A DNA stretch of 64,000 nucleotides, taken from Bryoerythrophyllum caledonicum (Eukaryota; Streptophyta; Bryopsida; Pottiales; Pottiaceae). The stretch covers positions 19,537,332 through 19,601,331 of the forward strand of contig OZ020516.1 of NCBI GenBank assembly GCA_963971425.1. The letters are read 5' to 3'. Positions 1 to 11,127 of this stretch are shown here, one piece after another (the first letter of the stretch is position 1; every line of letters begins with the position of its first letter). The translations under genes and the position numbers were made by a program. The notes beneath the pieces are model-generated. The model was not told the origin of the DNA, ran no database searches, and saw only the letters and a program-made list of their open reading frames with translations.

Positions 1-194
1 CACAATGAGTTGGAGTCCCACAATATGATTGCAAGTTGAGTGCGGAGCTGGGCAACTATAATATAAGTGTTCAAAGAAACACTGTACTCGGAGCTAGGAT
101 GGGACTCACTTCTCATGTAGAATAGTAAGTGTTCGACATTGACAACTTCTAGAATTGCCTGAGGATTCTCTTTATAAGCTTTGAATATACGCTC
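1..194. other. unassigned flank
   Basis: No open frame, repeat or motif that I can place. It precedes the LTR-like block of the first Ty3/gypsy copy and may be older repeat sequence. Confidence 0.3.
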
Positions 195-690
195 TGTCGT
201 GTAAAAAAAGATTGACAAGCACAACAGCTCAAGAATCCTAACCAACATCAAATAAATGAAAAACATACACTAAAAGAAGTAAACGTAGTACACCCTCAAG
301 GCATAACTAGTGAATCACTACAGTAGTCAAGCGTCTCGCACACCACAAAGGAAGAATCAACGAGTGCAAGTAGTATAAGAAAATGCGGAGCATTTATTAA
401 TGATAAACAATCACTTACAAGCAAAGGTAATCACTAAACATTCTCTAACTAACTCACAAAGCTTGACTTGACAAGGACGTCAAGTCAAGAACGTACGTGG
501 TGCTACACGCACACACACAACCCTAAGTGGATGGAAAACATCCAACGATGAATGTGGTGGGCCGTCGTACGTCCCTAAACCTGTAGATTAGTAACAAACT
601 AATCTACGCAAAAACACTATGATGTGGAGAGGCCCTTAACGCAACTTCCCGTGATACACTAAAACAAGTATACGTAGTACACCCTCAAGT
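195..690 (-). repeat. LTR-like block, Ty3/gypsy copy 1
   Basis: The block matches 56097-56585 over most of its length and matches the reverse complement of 63668-63960, so it is a dispersed repeat present three times here. In copies 1 and 2 it lies directly downstream (element orientation) of the integrase/PHD coding region, as a 3' LTR should. A purine run on the minus strand next to it (near 690-705) is a plausible polypurine tract. The short word cgtagtacaccctcaag occurs at both ends (about 284-300 and 673-689), so a second LTR end seems to abut the block. Exact LTR borders are therefore uncertain. Confidence 0.6.
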
Positions 691-1016
691 GTCCCCCTTA
701 GCGGATAAAGAGACCTTCTATCTAGCTAGGACCAAACAACACTAACAAGACTAAATTCCACAGTGATGTTGTTGCAACAGTTGTACGGATCCAGTTGAAG
801 ATGTCGCTCGTCGCCGAATCAATAAGCATATGAAGAAGTAATAAAGAGAGGGTAAGTTGGGTGCAATGTGAGCCCCATCTTTAATCGCATTTGGCAACTT
901 TGTTGTCAATACCTTTGTCAATCATCACGTTGCTTATCTCTAAATCAAAACTAGGAATTACAACTTGATGGCAACATACCATAAGTGACAAGTCTAGAAA
1001 AATTTAAGCCGTTTCA

Positions 1017-1597
1017 TTGGGTGAAACTTGGCTCGAAGACCTCGGACAACAAGGGCAAATCCAATCCCTAGACAGTAGAATAGAAAGAGGCGGCGTCAAG
1101 TGATCTACATGCCAACCACACAAGCAATGGTTATAAAACAACATGGTAGCCGCGCCCTTCTTTCATTACACGAAACACGGAAGACCGTTGGGCACAACCG
1201 CCAACTCGGGATAAGCAAAGCCATCAATAGGTAAATGGCAGGGAACACAATTGTTAGAGTGCTCCCGACACTCTTGGCCATCTCTGCCTTCCTGCAACAA
1301 GATGCCACTGGGCAACACATCATTTACACAAAGAATAGGGCGCCCTGCCTTGACATCCAATGTAGAAGGCGCCTCACGCTGCAAATAAATGTAATCTCCC
1401 ATGGAGAAACTTCGGAGCTCAAGTCGGTAGGCACCGCTACAAATACAAGCGTATCGTAAGGTGTTACGGTGCTTAGAGATGGACAAGTTCTCCATCGCCA
1501 TTGGCATAGCCCGCTTGAAGAACTCCATTGGATCCCGAAGACACTGGGCCCACACCTCCGGATCGTCTAAATCTACAACCGGAGCCAACTTTTCCAT
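1017..1597 (-). pseudogene. Ty3/gypsy post-integrase segment with broken PHD finger (copy 1)
   Basis: An open frame of 143 residues (1166-1597) matches the post-integrase region of the second copy nearly residue for residue, including a GPY/F-like stretch (LDVKAGRPILCVNDVLPSGI). It ends at LPCFV, exactly where the PHD finger begins in the second copy. The first zinc-ligand pair (C-F-V-C) straddles a short deletion that introduces a stop codon. The rest of the finger (CCF, GW-x4 and C-PCC remnants) can be followed in other frames to about 1017. Unlike the second copy, this one keeps the first cysteine of the finger. Confidence 0.65.
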
Positions 1598-1719
1598 ATT
1601 GGTTCCCGCCCGTACAATAACAAATACGGACTCAAAGCAGTTAGTGAAGCGTGCCAGCTAAACCGGTACCCCATGGCGATCGATGGTATCATCAAATCTC
1701 AATCACGGTGGCCATGCTG

Positions 1720-2560
1720 AAGGAATCTATACTTCCGTAGGCCCCCCTTCACGGTCTCAATCACACACTCCGCCAAACCGTCCGCTTCCAATGATCGCGA
1801 GAAGTGGTACGGTGGTCAATTAAAGCCTTGGTACACAAAGTTTATAAAGCCCCAAGGAACTCACGCCCATGGTCCGTCAAACCCTCAGCTCGGGCTCCAA
1901 AACGAGCCAACACCTAGTCAAGGAATGCCATGGCCGCCAACTCTGAAGAGTTCTGCAGAAGAGCTACATGGTTAATCTACTTGTTGAACTCCTCCACAAT
2001 CACCAAGACATAATTGGCTCCGCGTGGAGTCACACCAACTGGACCAGCAAAGTCCAAAGATCACCGGTATTCTAGCCCCATAATGGACAAAGGTTGCAAC
2101 TGGGGTGCTAAGGTATTGAAGCTGGGTCTAACCTGATAACATACTTCACACCGAGAAACATACGTGGCAACCTGCTGATATATGTTGGTCCACCATAGTT
2201 GGCTTCGCAACATCGAATGAGTCCGTCTCACACCAAAATGTCCTAAGTCTTCGTGTACTTGCTATACCAACAAAACCCTCTGATCTAGCCTGGGAACTAT
2301 GCGCCTGGTCTCATCTAGACACACCGGAAATAGAAGCTCGTTCTCCCAATAGAACCTTGCTATTCCAGGCCCAACTCTATCACGCTCCATAGGAGAAAGA
2401 GCTAGTGAAAGTATCCTATGTGGTAGCTTGTGCAAGACTAGGTTATGTTTCCACACATCACTAACAACTTGGGGCCTATTCGGTTCCTCATCTGTTGCCA
2501 AATCAGGCAACGTCCATGGAGAGCCAGATATCAACGTGAGGTGAGCCACCCAATGCCACC
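1720..2560 (-). pseudogene. Ty3/gypsy integrase (copy 1), decayed
   Basis: The minus strand near 2130-2280 reads as an HHCC zinc-binding module (HEDLGHFG, later CEVC). It is followed by SLDFAGPVGVTP, the first catalytic aspartate region of the integrase core, near 2030. Further on, near 1740-1800, is a decayed version of the HPEADGL glutamate motif seen clearly in the second copy. The open stretch 2262-2549 is the spacer between RNase H and the zinc finger. Frameshifts separate the pieces, so no functional enzyme is encoded. Confidence 0.7.
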
Positions 2561-2699
2561 TCGGGACTGTCTCCCTATCATAGTCCCCATGCTACCTAGC
2601 ACCAGCCAAATCCTCCTCTGAAGGACTTGAATTGCGAGATAGACCATCCGCATCCAAGTTCGTAATGCCAGCCCAATGTACAATCTCAAAGTCATACTT

Positions 2700-2960
2700 C
2701 TAAACCAACAAAGCCCTTCAGGTAAGCATGTCAGACTCCATGAGCCACTTTATAGACTGATGGTCGGTCACTAACGTAATGCGTAGCCCATACAAATAGG
2801 GCCTAAAATGGGCTATGGCCCAAATTGCAGCCAAAGCCTCCCGCTTATAGGATGACTAGTCGGACTCCGCATTGATGTTGCTCCTAGAAGCAAACGCCAC
2901 AATTCTTCTCGTCCCTCATAATTCTTCTATGTCAACACAACCTCCAATCCCACAGTACTT
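2700..2960 (-). pseudogene. Ty3/gypsy RNase H (copy 1), decayed
   Basis: The minus strand reads YKREALAAIWAIAHFRPYLY, then VTDHQSIKWLMESDML. These are the glutamate and TDH motifs of the RNase H domain that follows RT in Ty3/gypsy polyproteins. An in-frame stop interrupts the start of the motif. The corresponding end of this domain marks the truncation point of the second copy at about 58660. Confidence 0.7.
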
Positions 2961-3559
2961 TAGTTTGTGTACAATTGAAAGGGTTGTGTAGCATCCGGAC
3001 GCCGCAACACATGCGCTAAACCGAGCTTCAGCTTCAAAGTAGCAAGCGCCTGCTGTTGCTCATGACCTCAAGTCCATGGTTGATCTTTTCTAAGGAGAAT
3101 AGTCAATGGCTTTGCAATCAAGCTAAAGTTCTTGACAAACCGGCGATAGTGATTTGCCAAGCCAAGAAAAGTTCAAAGCCATGACACGTCAATTGGGGCA
3201 AGAATCTTTTGCAACGCATCCACCTTAGCTTGCTGCACGCCAAGACCCCTTAATAATCATATGTCCCAAATATGGCAACCCGTTGTGGAAAACTTGCAAG
3301 CGCAACCCCAACTTCAAATACAACAGTCAGGATTGCGTTTGCGCCATGGTGCAAGCGCAATCCTGACTGCCGCAACCTCTCGAACACCGCTTCAAGATGC
3401 CTCATGCCTTGTTCTGGGATGCTACTAAAAATAATAATACCATCAATATAGCATCAAGCAAACGGTAAACTCGTCAACAAGGAACACCCGATCCATCACC
3501 CTCTGAAACATAGCGGATGCGTTCTTAAGGCCAAATGGGAGAATCTTCCAATGATAGAG

Positions 3560-4130
3560 TTTGTCTCTTCCATCTTGATCAAATCCCCAGAATGCAGTCT
3601 TCACTCAGTCATCCACCATCCATGGTAACTAGTGGTAATTATACCGCAAATCTAGAGTACTAAATACTCTAGCGTGGCCCATCGCATCAAACAACTCCTT
3701 TGGCATGGGCATGGGATACCAGTCTGTCTTGGTCTTACAATTGACCGGCCTAAAATCTCCACATATCCACTTCTCCTTCCAACAACCAAAGATATCCTTC
3801 TTCAATGACATATCCGTGATACAAGCATACTTGCGGTTGGAGAGCTCAATCAAGCTTGTGGCCAACAACTCCTGACAACGAGTCTAAATCCTTACTTTCT
3901 TTGAGAGTTTGAGTTTGTACGATCATTGAAAGATCGGGTGGTCGTCTTCCAATTGGATGTGTATCTATTTGTCTCTAGCTCTCCAAATCATGGAGACTAT
4001 AGGCAAAACAACTACAGTACAAACACATGAAAGCTCGTACCCTCTGTGCCTCGGCACCGGTAAGATGTGGCCCCAAATTTAAAGGCCTGTAATCAAACTC
4101 CATGGTCTCCTTCTCCACCCTGGAAGACTC
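3560..4130 (-). pseudogene. Ty3/gypsy reverse transcriptase (copy 1), decayed
   Basis: The open stretch 3629-3868 contains WICGDFRPVNCKTKTDWYPM and then VFSTLDLRYNYH, the conserved RT blocks of gypsy elements (CVDYRALN-like and FSxLDLxxGYHQ-like). The normal glycine of the last block is an asparagine here. Upstream, to about 4130, the minus strand reads like the linker PHLTGAEAQRVRAF followed by QLEDDHPIF, which in these elements precedes RT. The YxDD region is not open. Inactive. Confidence 0.75.
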
Positions 4131-4161
4131 ACCGCGTACCGGCACAACCGGTGATTGTTAC

Positions 4162-4560
4162 TTAGAAGCAGAGAGGGCATTCATGCCCCCAAACTCCTCG
4201 CTCACGGGATCCATAGAAAATCATGTGGCGAGGTGATAAAACCGGGAAAAGATATCCTAGCGGGGGACCAAGAAGGTGATGGATGTATGCTTCATCCTCA
4301 CGCACCTTCGTCAGTGTAATCCCCAATGGGGGTACATTCTCAATAATGTACCCCGGTGGATCATCTAAGCCACGTCCACTCCCCTCCCATGAATGGCATT
4401 GGTAAGGCCATCCCGCAATCACAAAGTCTATGGCGCCCAACCGGTGCAGATTATCCTCAATTATCAACGTCACATCATGTGGCAACTTGCCAAAACACCC
4501 TCAAATTGAGAGGATTGTCCATTAACTTCTCCCACGCATTCTCCACATAAACTCTTCACA
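4162..4560 (-). pseudogene. C5-cytosine DNA methyltransferase-like domain inside the Ty3/gypsy element
   Basis: The open frame 4162-4485 reads LPHDVTLIIEDNLHRLGAID, FVIAGWPYQCHSWEGSGRGL, then PGYIIENVPPLG. FVIAGxPxQxxS with GRGLDD matches motif IV of C5-cytosine methyltransferases and IENV matches motif VI. In active enzymes the Pro-Cys pair of motif IV holds the catalytic cysteine; here it is Pro-Tyr. The spacer between motifs IV and VI is shorter than usual, so part is deleted. It sits directly upstream of the RT in the same orientation, so it appears to be part of the retroelement polyprotein rather than a host gene. Methyltransferase-carrying retrotransposons are known from dinoflagellates and a charophyte alga. 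A chance resemblance is possible but unlikely given two ordered motifs. Confidence 0.65.
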
Positions 4561-4739
4561 AAGTGCAGTCGATTGTGCAACTGGTCATACGACAAATACC
4601 CACCCATGGGTATTTTCCATGTTTGGATATCAACCTGGATTTTAGTTTCACCAGGTAGAAAATTGTGTTTTGTTGTGTAGAAAGAAATGATGATAGCTCT
4701 TGTATGCAAAAAATTTAAGGTAGCTTAGTTCTTGTATAC

Positions 4740-5315
4740 TAATTCACTAAATAATACATTTATTTTTTTAGTGATACCCAATAGAATCACAATTTTAATC
4801 AAGTGATTTCAACCCAATGACATGCAAATTAGTTATGAATATTTAAAAAATTTAAGGACAAGAGGTCCATAGGTGGTCCGATACGTCATCTTTGTTTGAT
4901 CCATGGCCTTAGTTAAGTTTCAAGTAATCCATGCGCTTCCAACGAATGCAATGAGAATATTTGTTGGAGCCTGACGGACGAATTTTAGTGATTTCCATGA
5001 CAACGAGTCGTAATGATGTGTGTCCATTGTGTAGATGATATTCTACATGATCTATCACACTTGTAGATTTTCCTAAGCCTAGTCACCCTTGTAGGCCTTA
5101 AAGGGTTAAAGTGTGCTTCTATGTTTAGATAGTGGCCACCTATAGGTTAGTCCGATTAGCATCCACTAGAAGTAAGAGGTCTTAAGTGATAACGAACCTC
5201 CATTTGAAGCTGAACTGGATGTCTGGGATGGAAGTGGATTGGATATATCCCAATTTTACAGGTATTTGTCATGGGTTTTGGTTGGTTATAAGGGGAGTTA
5301 CCTTAAGCTTTCAAT
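4740..5315 (+). repeat. dispersed repeat family A, copy 1
   Basis: The segments gatacccaatagaatcacaa (near 4773) and the block at about 5196-5310 (ccatttgaagctg through ggttttggttggttataagg) recur at 8807-9085, 14060-14660 (inverted) and 14955-15040. A TTAA-type fragment near 5095-5120 (ggccttaaagggttaaag) is nested inside. No coding potential. Confidence 0.55.
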
Positions 5316-6422
5316 TCTTGTGGTCAAACTTCGTGAGCATAATATTTTATTACTTTGAAATAAGATCAAATTGATTATAAAAGTTTCGATTCCTTCATTA
5401 CTCTTTACACTAGAATCGCCAGTTTTGAAGTGTTTCTGGTGTGAAAGTCAAGGAACTTGAGGGGTTAGTTGGAGTTCACCACCTAACAAAAAAGCATGGC
5501 AAGGAAACAATCTCAGGTTACTGACAAGAAGTGCAGCAAGTGCCGGAAACTTGAACGGTACTTTTTAATGCAACACCTGTTGCGATACCCGGATCGAAAT
5601 CTCCACGAGCACTGATTGATACCCGGAGGATATCCCCACGAGTCCATCAGGCAAGTGGGTGCAATATTCCAACACGTGAAAACACCACAGCAAGGGACCG
5701 TGATTTCGATCGCCCGGCAGTTGTCGATGCAAAAGGTGCTCTACTTCTAATCAGGATCGCCTAATAAATCAATCACCACAAAAACTTAACCATGAAAGGT
5801 AGCCAAGGATTTCCCCAGCTCTAGATTCATGTCGTGACTGTACGTGATTCTCCTAAATCAAGAGGCCGAAATATAATCACTTCTCCTCCACTACACGATC
5901 ATCCTGTCTCGAAACAATCAGCCGATCTGAAATCGTTATATTTATCTAGAAAGAATAGGTAAAGTACAGCTGCTAGCTACTTCCGATGATCAGCTCATCG
6001 TCTCGGCAAGCTCTCACGTGAATGTCGATTGTCTCGTTCTTCCATGATGCCAGTCTCCCGCACAGCCTCCGCGACTGCATTCATGTGGAACCAAACAAGC
6101 CACGCTTCCTGATTAGTGTCCTGGTTCAACCCTAAACATTCCTGACTACCAAGTACGACGTCTTCATTTCGGCATTTTCTCTACACCTCTAATTACGCCC
6201 CAACCTGGATGACTGGCACTTGAAACCTATGAGACTATGGGAATGGCGTCGAAGCACTGGCAAAACTACCGACAATAGGACTGTGTGAAACGAGCAAAAT
6301 CATGTTATCGAGGATATCAGTTATCTGATCTACCGACAACATTAAGCTTCTGGTTAGCTCATGATAAGCAAGGAAAGGACTGAATGTTCTCAGCTAGCTA
6401 GCTAGATTTACGCAAATTTACT
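5316..6422. other. intergenic; 3' flank of the GT31 gene
   Basis: No convincing coding region. A 39-codon frame at 5496-5615 is too short to support. The part nearest 6422 should contain the 3' UTR and polyadenylation signals of the GT31 gene; I cannot place them. Confidence 0.4.
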
Positions 6423-7975
6423 TCAAATAGTTACCTCGAACCATGAGTAGTCGAGAGGCTGGCTCCGAACGCGAATATGTTGCACGCGCTGCAGCTTGGT
6501 GTCACAGTCAGTCATGTTCCGCGCGCCATCGCCATCGGATTTCACGTAAACCGTCTCGACCATTTTGCCCGATTTCGTGCGGTTGTGCACATAAAACAGC
6601 GTTGGCTGTCGACACATCTCGGTGGGAATCTCGCGCGTGTTGAACGGGAAATGCGACCTGGCGGTGTCGTCATACCACGACCGGAACGTGCGGGGCACCT
6701 CCTCGAGCTCCCACGGCGCCACAAACCTCGCGTAGGCGCGCACCACGTACCCGGCCGACACAGAAAACGAGTACTTGCGGTGCCGCGCGTACAGAATCGT
6801 CTGCTGCAGCATGCTGGCCTGCTCCACTGCGGCCGCTTTCATCAGGCGCTGCACTGCTCCGGCCCTGCTGCTCATGTTGGGGAAGATCGGCGAGATGACG
6901 TCGAGGTGGTGGATGGACAGCAGCGGCGTGAGTGGGTGCGCCGCCATCAGGCCCAGCGGGTCGCCGAAGATGTCGAACTGGTGGAAGCCGCGGTGCTTCA
7001 GAATCGGGACTCCCAGCTCCGTGATGCAGGCGTGCAGTCGATCATCACTCCCGAACAGGTGCGGGTACCTGGTCGAGGAAATCAGCAAGTTAGGGTTGCA
7101 AAGTGTTGAACCTGGAACCCTAATTACGAAGTTAGCCCTGATTCATACCTGTGCAGGCAATCGTCTTGCATGTGCGAGAGGGCTTTGGCGAGCGGCGCGC
7201 TGATGGCGAACCCGCCGCCACCGTAGGCCATGCCGTAGGAGAACTCGATGTTCTGCCAGTGGCTCTCGGACTGGCTGCCGATGTAGTACATGCGGCGCGG
7301 GTCGTAGCGCGACAGCATGCGCACTAGGTTGTCCGTGAAGAAGACGGTGTCGTCGTCGCCCATGACGTACCAGTCCACGTCCGGGAGCTGGAACCGGGAC
7401 ATCTCCGCGACGATGCGCGCCAGGCGGATGGCGGACCGGCTGCCGATCTTGTGCGTGTACCGAAACTGCGAGGTGTTGCCGGAGATCTGGCACAGCGGCA
7501 CGTCCACGCCCCACCCCGTCTCATTGCGCACGGGCTCCTCCAGCCACACGTAGCCGCGCATGCGCCCCGGCTGCCACCACTGCGTCACGTACTGCCGCCG
7601 CGACCTCCACAGGTGCGCGGACGCCGCGATGCCGAATACGATGTTCGACAGGCTCGTGTTCGACCTCTCCATCGGCGGCGGATGGGTGATGGCCCGCAAT
7701 ATGGTTGTCGCGTTACCTACAGCTGCAGCAGGAGCCACCTGCTGGTCAAGGAACGTCACATTGTCGCAAAGCCTGCTTCCGCACAATCTCGCGCTGCTCC
7801 AGCACGGTTTCGTGCTGATGAAAACCAGAGAGAGCGCGTACACGCATGAACACAAACATGCAGCCGTGACGACGAAGCTCATCTTCGTCCGCCCGCTGAC
7901 GCCATTCACCTCCACATAACCAACCTGCTTCCCACCTCCATCACTCTCCGCTGACCTCGCCATAGCTCCCATCAA
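6423..7975 (-). CDS. GT31 family (DUF604) glycosyltransferase, two exons
   Basis: Exons on the minus strand are 7975-7149 and 7068-6423, with an 80-bp intron bounded by GTATGA and CCAG. The junction rebuilds the conserved DDCLHRYPHLFGSDD block, and the spliced frame is 490 residues. The N-terminus is cytosolic, with a single membrane anchor at about residues 33-54, as in type II Golgi enzymes. The fringe-like catalytic domain has WYVMGDDDTVFF (DDD at about 207-209, the metal/UDP-sugar binding motif), then YYIGSQSESHWQN, GGGGFAIS and KHRGFHQFDIFGDPLGL, all hallmarks of plant DUF604 proteins. These are predicted beta-1,3-glycosyltransferases; donor and acceptor cannot be read from the sequence. 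The first of two nearby ATGs was chosen. The exons are much more GC-rich than their flanks, and long open frames on the opposite strand are shadows. The gene looks intact. Confidence 0.93.
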
Positions 7976-8720
7976 TCCCCGACTGTCTGAACATCAAGTC
8001 ACCAGCTCCTGCCCCCACCCCCACCCATCTCTACCTTCCACAACCACCCCCAATCACTTCAAAACACCCAGGACCACCATAGCCAAAACTACGACCCTCG
8101 CATTAGGTCACATCCTCGCACCTCATGTGCAGCGCATCTCATCTCAGATGCACTACTCGGTCAGAAACCAAGATCGCAAGCTCACCCACGCTGTTGCCAT
8201 TGGCATTGAATATTCTTCACGGTGTGAGGTAGCTAGCAGGCAGCCGAGGCGTCAGGGGTAGTAGAGTGCGGGTTATGGAGGCTGCACGAGCAGGGAGTGG
8301 AAACTGATGATGGTGGACTCATCTATCTCAGCGACAACCTGGAGCATGATTAGGTGCAGCAGAGATAGATATCTATCTAGACAAAATATATTAACCAGTT
8401 TACTTGGTGGTGATCCGAGAAAGCTCACTGGCTCCTGAAACGCTCCTCCAGCGCAGGCCTGGCGCATTAGTCTGGCCCGGCTTGCTTGACTGGTGATTGA
8501 TGAATGTAGGTATGTTATCTTATTTTGTGCCTTTCCAGAGCATTATTGGCGACGCGGCTGCTGCGCCAGCATGGGATCAGTGATGACTCTCCTACCTACT
8601 TGGGATGTGATCACCATTCCCTGGAATTTATTGCACGTCTCACGGAGTTCTTTGGAATGTGAGGCGAGTTTCCACCTCTTTTTTTCATTCTAGGATGAGT
8701 GAAATCAGCCCTAGATTGTT
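7976..8720. other. upstream region of the GT31 gene
   Basis: This holds the presumed promoter and 5' UTR of the minus-strand GT31 gene, pyrimidine-rich just upstream of its ATG. No TATA box or other element that I can defend. The rest (8200-8720) has no supported feature. Confidence 0.35.
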
Positions 8721-8721
8721 C

Positions 8722-9135
8722 TTAACCCTTTGAGGCCTTCCTAAATCCGACAAGTTAAGGAATGTGCATATACGGAGAGAGGAGATAGTTATACTATTAT
8801 TTTTCAGAGGTAGCCAATAGAATTACAATTCCAACCCAAGTGATTTCATATTTTTTCGATGAAAACTGAATTAGTTATGAATTTTCAAATTGTGCAGGCC
8901 ATGTTTAGTGGGTGGCCAGCAGTAGGTACCCCCCATAACGAACGACCAAAAGTAAGGGTCTTGACTAATAGCAAACCTCCATTTGGAACTGAGTTGGTGG
9001 TAATGGGATGGAAAAGGGTTGGATAAACCCTAATTTTATAGGCATTGGCTATCGGTTTTGGTTGGTTATGGGGGGGGCTTACCTTATTGGTTGTTTGGGC
9101 ATGTATATCCTTGTAACAAGCGCTACACGCCACCT
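8722..9135 (+). repeat. dispersed repeat family A, copy 2
   Basis: It starts with TTAACCCTTTGAGGCCTT, which resembles a TTAA-type terminus. It then contains the two family-A blocks (gtagccaatagaattac near 8809 and ctccatttggaactgag near 8978). It ends with ggttatggggggggcttacc (near 9063), which is the inverted counterpart of taaacccccccataacc at 14885. No coding potential. Confidence 0.5.
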
Positions 9136-9636
9136 CCCTCAAAAAATTTAACTATGACTTAAAGACAGAGAAAGATGAGCATTTACTGGGACCAGCGCCT
9201 ACAATAGTGATGCAAGCATTGGCGAGTTGCAGTGATTTTGGTGAGGTGGGGTTGCGATGAAATGTATCCCCTTTATAGGTGATCTATTACATAATCTAGC
9301 TCATCCACCTTAAAAGATTAATTTTTATAATTAAATAGTGTTTTCTATAATTAGTTCAAATATGAAGAAGCTAGCTAAAAAATTTGATACCATATAACCT
9401 CTCTCTTTTATCTCCAAAGGCCACTAAAACTAATTCTAACTTGCGTTTAGCCAGCACAGTACTCGGCCATCTTACCTTAATCTCGAAAGGACCATTTCCC
9501 CATAGGAGAATACTTTCAATTTTGAATAGAATCATATGGTCTCAAATTTGATCTCAAATTTCTTTAAAAATTACAGAGATGCCACATAGTATTTTGCTAC
9601 AAGCTTCATGTAAATAACATTTGTTTTCATTTCACG
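9136..9636. other. AT-rich intergenic stretch
   Basis: No open frame or recognisable repeat boundary. It looks like decayed repeat sequence. Confidence 0.35.
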
Positions 9637-10093
9637 ATCAACCCTCAAAAAAAAAAAATTATGCTATTTTAAGTCCATACTAGGGACTCCTGGGCAGTTC
9701 CATTTTCTTTGCTACAAGCTTTTATTTACGTTGATATTTTTCATACAAATAAATAAAATCATTGTCTTTGGGTTCGTGGGAGAAAAAATTGTCTTCAATG
9801 TAAGAAAACATTAACCTAAGTCAAGCATCTTCACACGTTGTTAAGCAAGGTACCAAAATAGTCTCTTTCTTTACAAATCTGAAGACTTTTTTAATTTTTA
9901 TGTTTTCCACTCTAGGATGTGTTCTTATTGACCTTTTGGATTCTCATTCTAATATATATTTAGGTTCATAAAAAAAAATGTGTATTGGTGATTTCTAAAC
10001 CTCCACTCCTTACACGATTCTTTGAAATATGCTTAACCCATTTCAACTCCTTAAAATTTGTGTACAAGGAACTAATATCATGTTCAACATGAT

Positions 10094-10891
10094 AAAACCC
10101 CATAATTACGGACCCACAAATCACATGCCTAATCAAATTCCGCACCGGACAATACATGGGTAATGCCCGCAAACAACTCTTCTTTGGAATAGAAAGATTT
10201 CCTACAATTACATGTCCAATTTGTAACACCACAGACCCAGACACATGGCTACATGTCCTTCTCAAGTGCCAAAACCCCCATATACACTCACTAATTGTCA
10301 AAAGACATAACAAAGCCGTATGGGCTATTTGTAAACTTCTTATATCATCAACCAAATCCCGGTGTTTCATTCTCATGAATGCCGGAACCTTTAATGACAA
10401 CCCACAAGAAAATACGGTCCCTCATTGGCTATTACCCTGCATCTGTCATACTCAAAGATGCCACTGTAATACAAGATTCAAACCAGACCTACTATGTGTT
10501 AGAGGACTTTCATACAAAGACCCCCCACCAAACCACATAGACCCTAGTCTCACCATCCAATTTATTGAATTCACATATTGTAACGATAGATTCTCTCCCG
10601 ATACTATTGCAAACAAAACAAATAAATACCAACCACTATTTGACGATATTCAAGCACTAGGATGGAAAGTAGACCCCCTCATTGTCATCACGGCGGGTGC
10701 TAGAGCCACCACCTTCATCCCCCTCAATGACAACCCTTGAAGAAACATTTAAAATCCCCATTACTTCAATCAAATCCACCTTTTCAAATATTAACACTAT
10801 TGCAATTCAACATGCTATGTCGATACTCCTACATAAACGTAAACTTGAAAACAACCAACCCCTTCCGGATGCTTCTAACCCCCCTTCATAG
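10094..10891 (+). pseudogene. LINE ORF, zinc knuckle plus restriction-like endonuclease end
   Basis: From the truncation point the frame is open through IKFRTGQYMGNARKQLFFG to 10740. CPIC-x9-H-x4-C is the CCHC knuckle found after RT in R2/NeSL-type LINEs. It is followed by a region with RFKPDLLCV, then IQFIEFTYCNDR and a downstream KYQPL. This fits the PD...E layout of the restriction-like endonuclease used by these LINEs for target cleavage. One frameshift near 10735 moves the end of the protein (FKIPITSIK to DASNPPS, stop at 10891) into another frame. RT itself is missing through 5' truncation. Assignment to a precise clade would need a phylogeny. Confidence 0.7.
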
Positions 10892-10984
10892 TTCTATACT
10901 TGCATTTTGCTTTTCACCGTACTCTCCCTCCCCCTTTTTTTGGACTTTTTGGGACCAAGCGTCCCTTGGTATTGGTTACTTGTT

Positions 10985-11127
10985 ACTAGGTACATAGTGT
11001 CCACCCTCGAAAGGGGGAAGTAGTTCCATACTACTAACCCATGCCCGGTGGGCATGGACTTAGTGGTGGAATGAACGGACACTTTACTCACGCCGGCCCC
11101 CTTTGGAGACCGGCGTTCTTCTTCTTC
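10985..11127 (+). other. LINE 3' tail with conserved hairpin
   Basis: Four copies in the window share this tail. Near 11091-11117 it can form a long hairpin (CGCCGGC arm, TTT loop, GACCGGCG arm) directly upstream of the (TTC)n end. A second small hairpin, CATGCCC-GGT-GGGCATG, lies near 11040. In LINEs such 3' structures are the recognition site of the element's own RT. The SINE copy keeps pairing with different bases (GGTCTCC/GGAGACT), which supports a selected structure. Confidence 0.6.

Larger units (their letters stand above)
691..4720 (-). mobile_element. Ty3/gypsy retrotransposon copy 1, decayed, with methyltransferase and PHD modules
   Basis: Read on the minus strand, the order is cytosine methyltransferase-like segment, reverse transcriptase, RNase H, HHCC zinc-binding region, integrase core, GPY/F-like segment, PHD finger, then the LTR-like block. 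RT before RNase H before integrase is the Ty3/gypsy (Metaviridae-type) order. Gag and protease were not recognised, and the 5' LTR is not in the window. Frameshifts and stop codons are frequent, so the copy is dead. A second, 5'-truncated copy lies at 56.1-58.7 kb in the same orientation. Confidence 0.8.

Noticed and set aside
5496-5615. 39-codon frame starting MARKQSQVTDKKCSKCRK
   Set aside because: Looks zinc-ribbon-like, but too short, no second cysteine pair, no splice continuation found.
6477-7849. Long plus-strand open frames (210, 142, 132 and 119 codons) opposite the GT31 gene
   Set aside because: They are GC-rich shadow frames antisense to the well-supported GT31 exons and have no domain motif.
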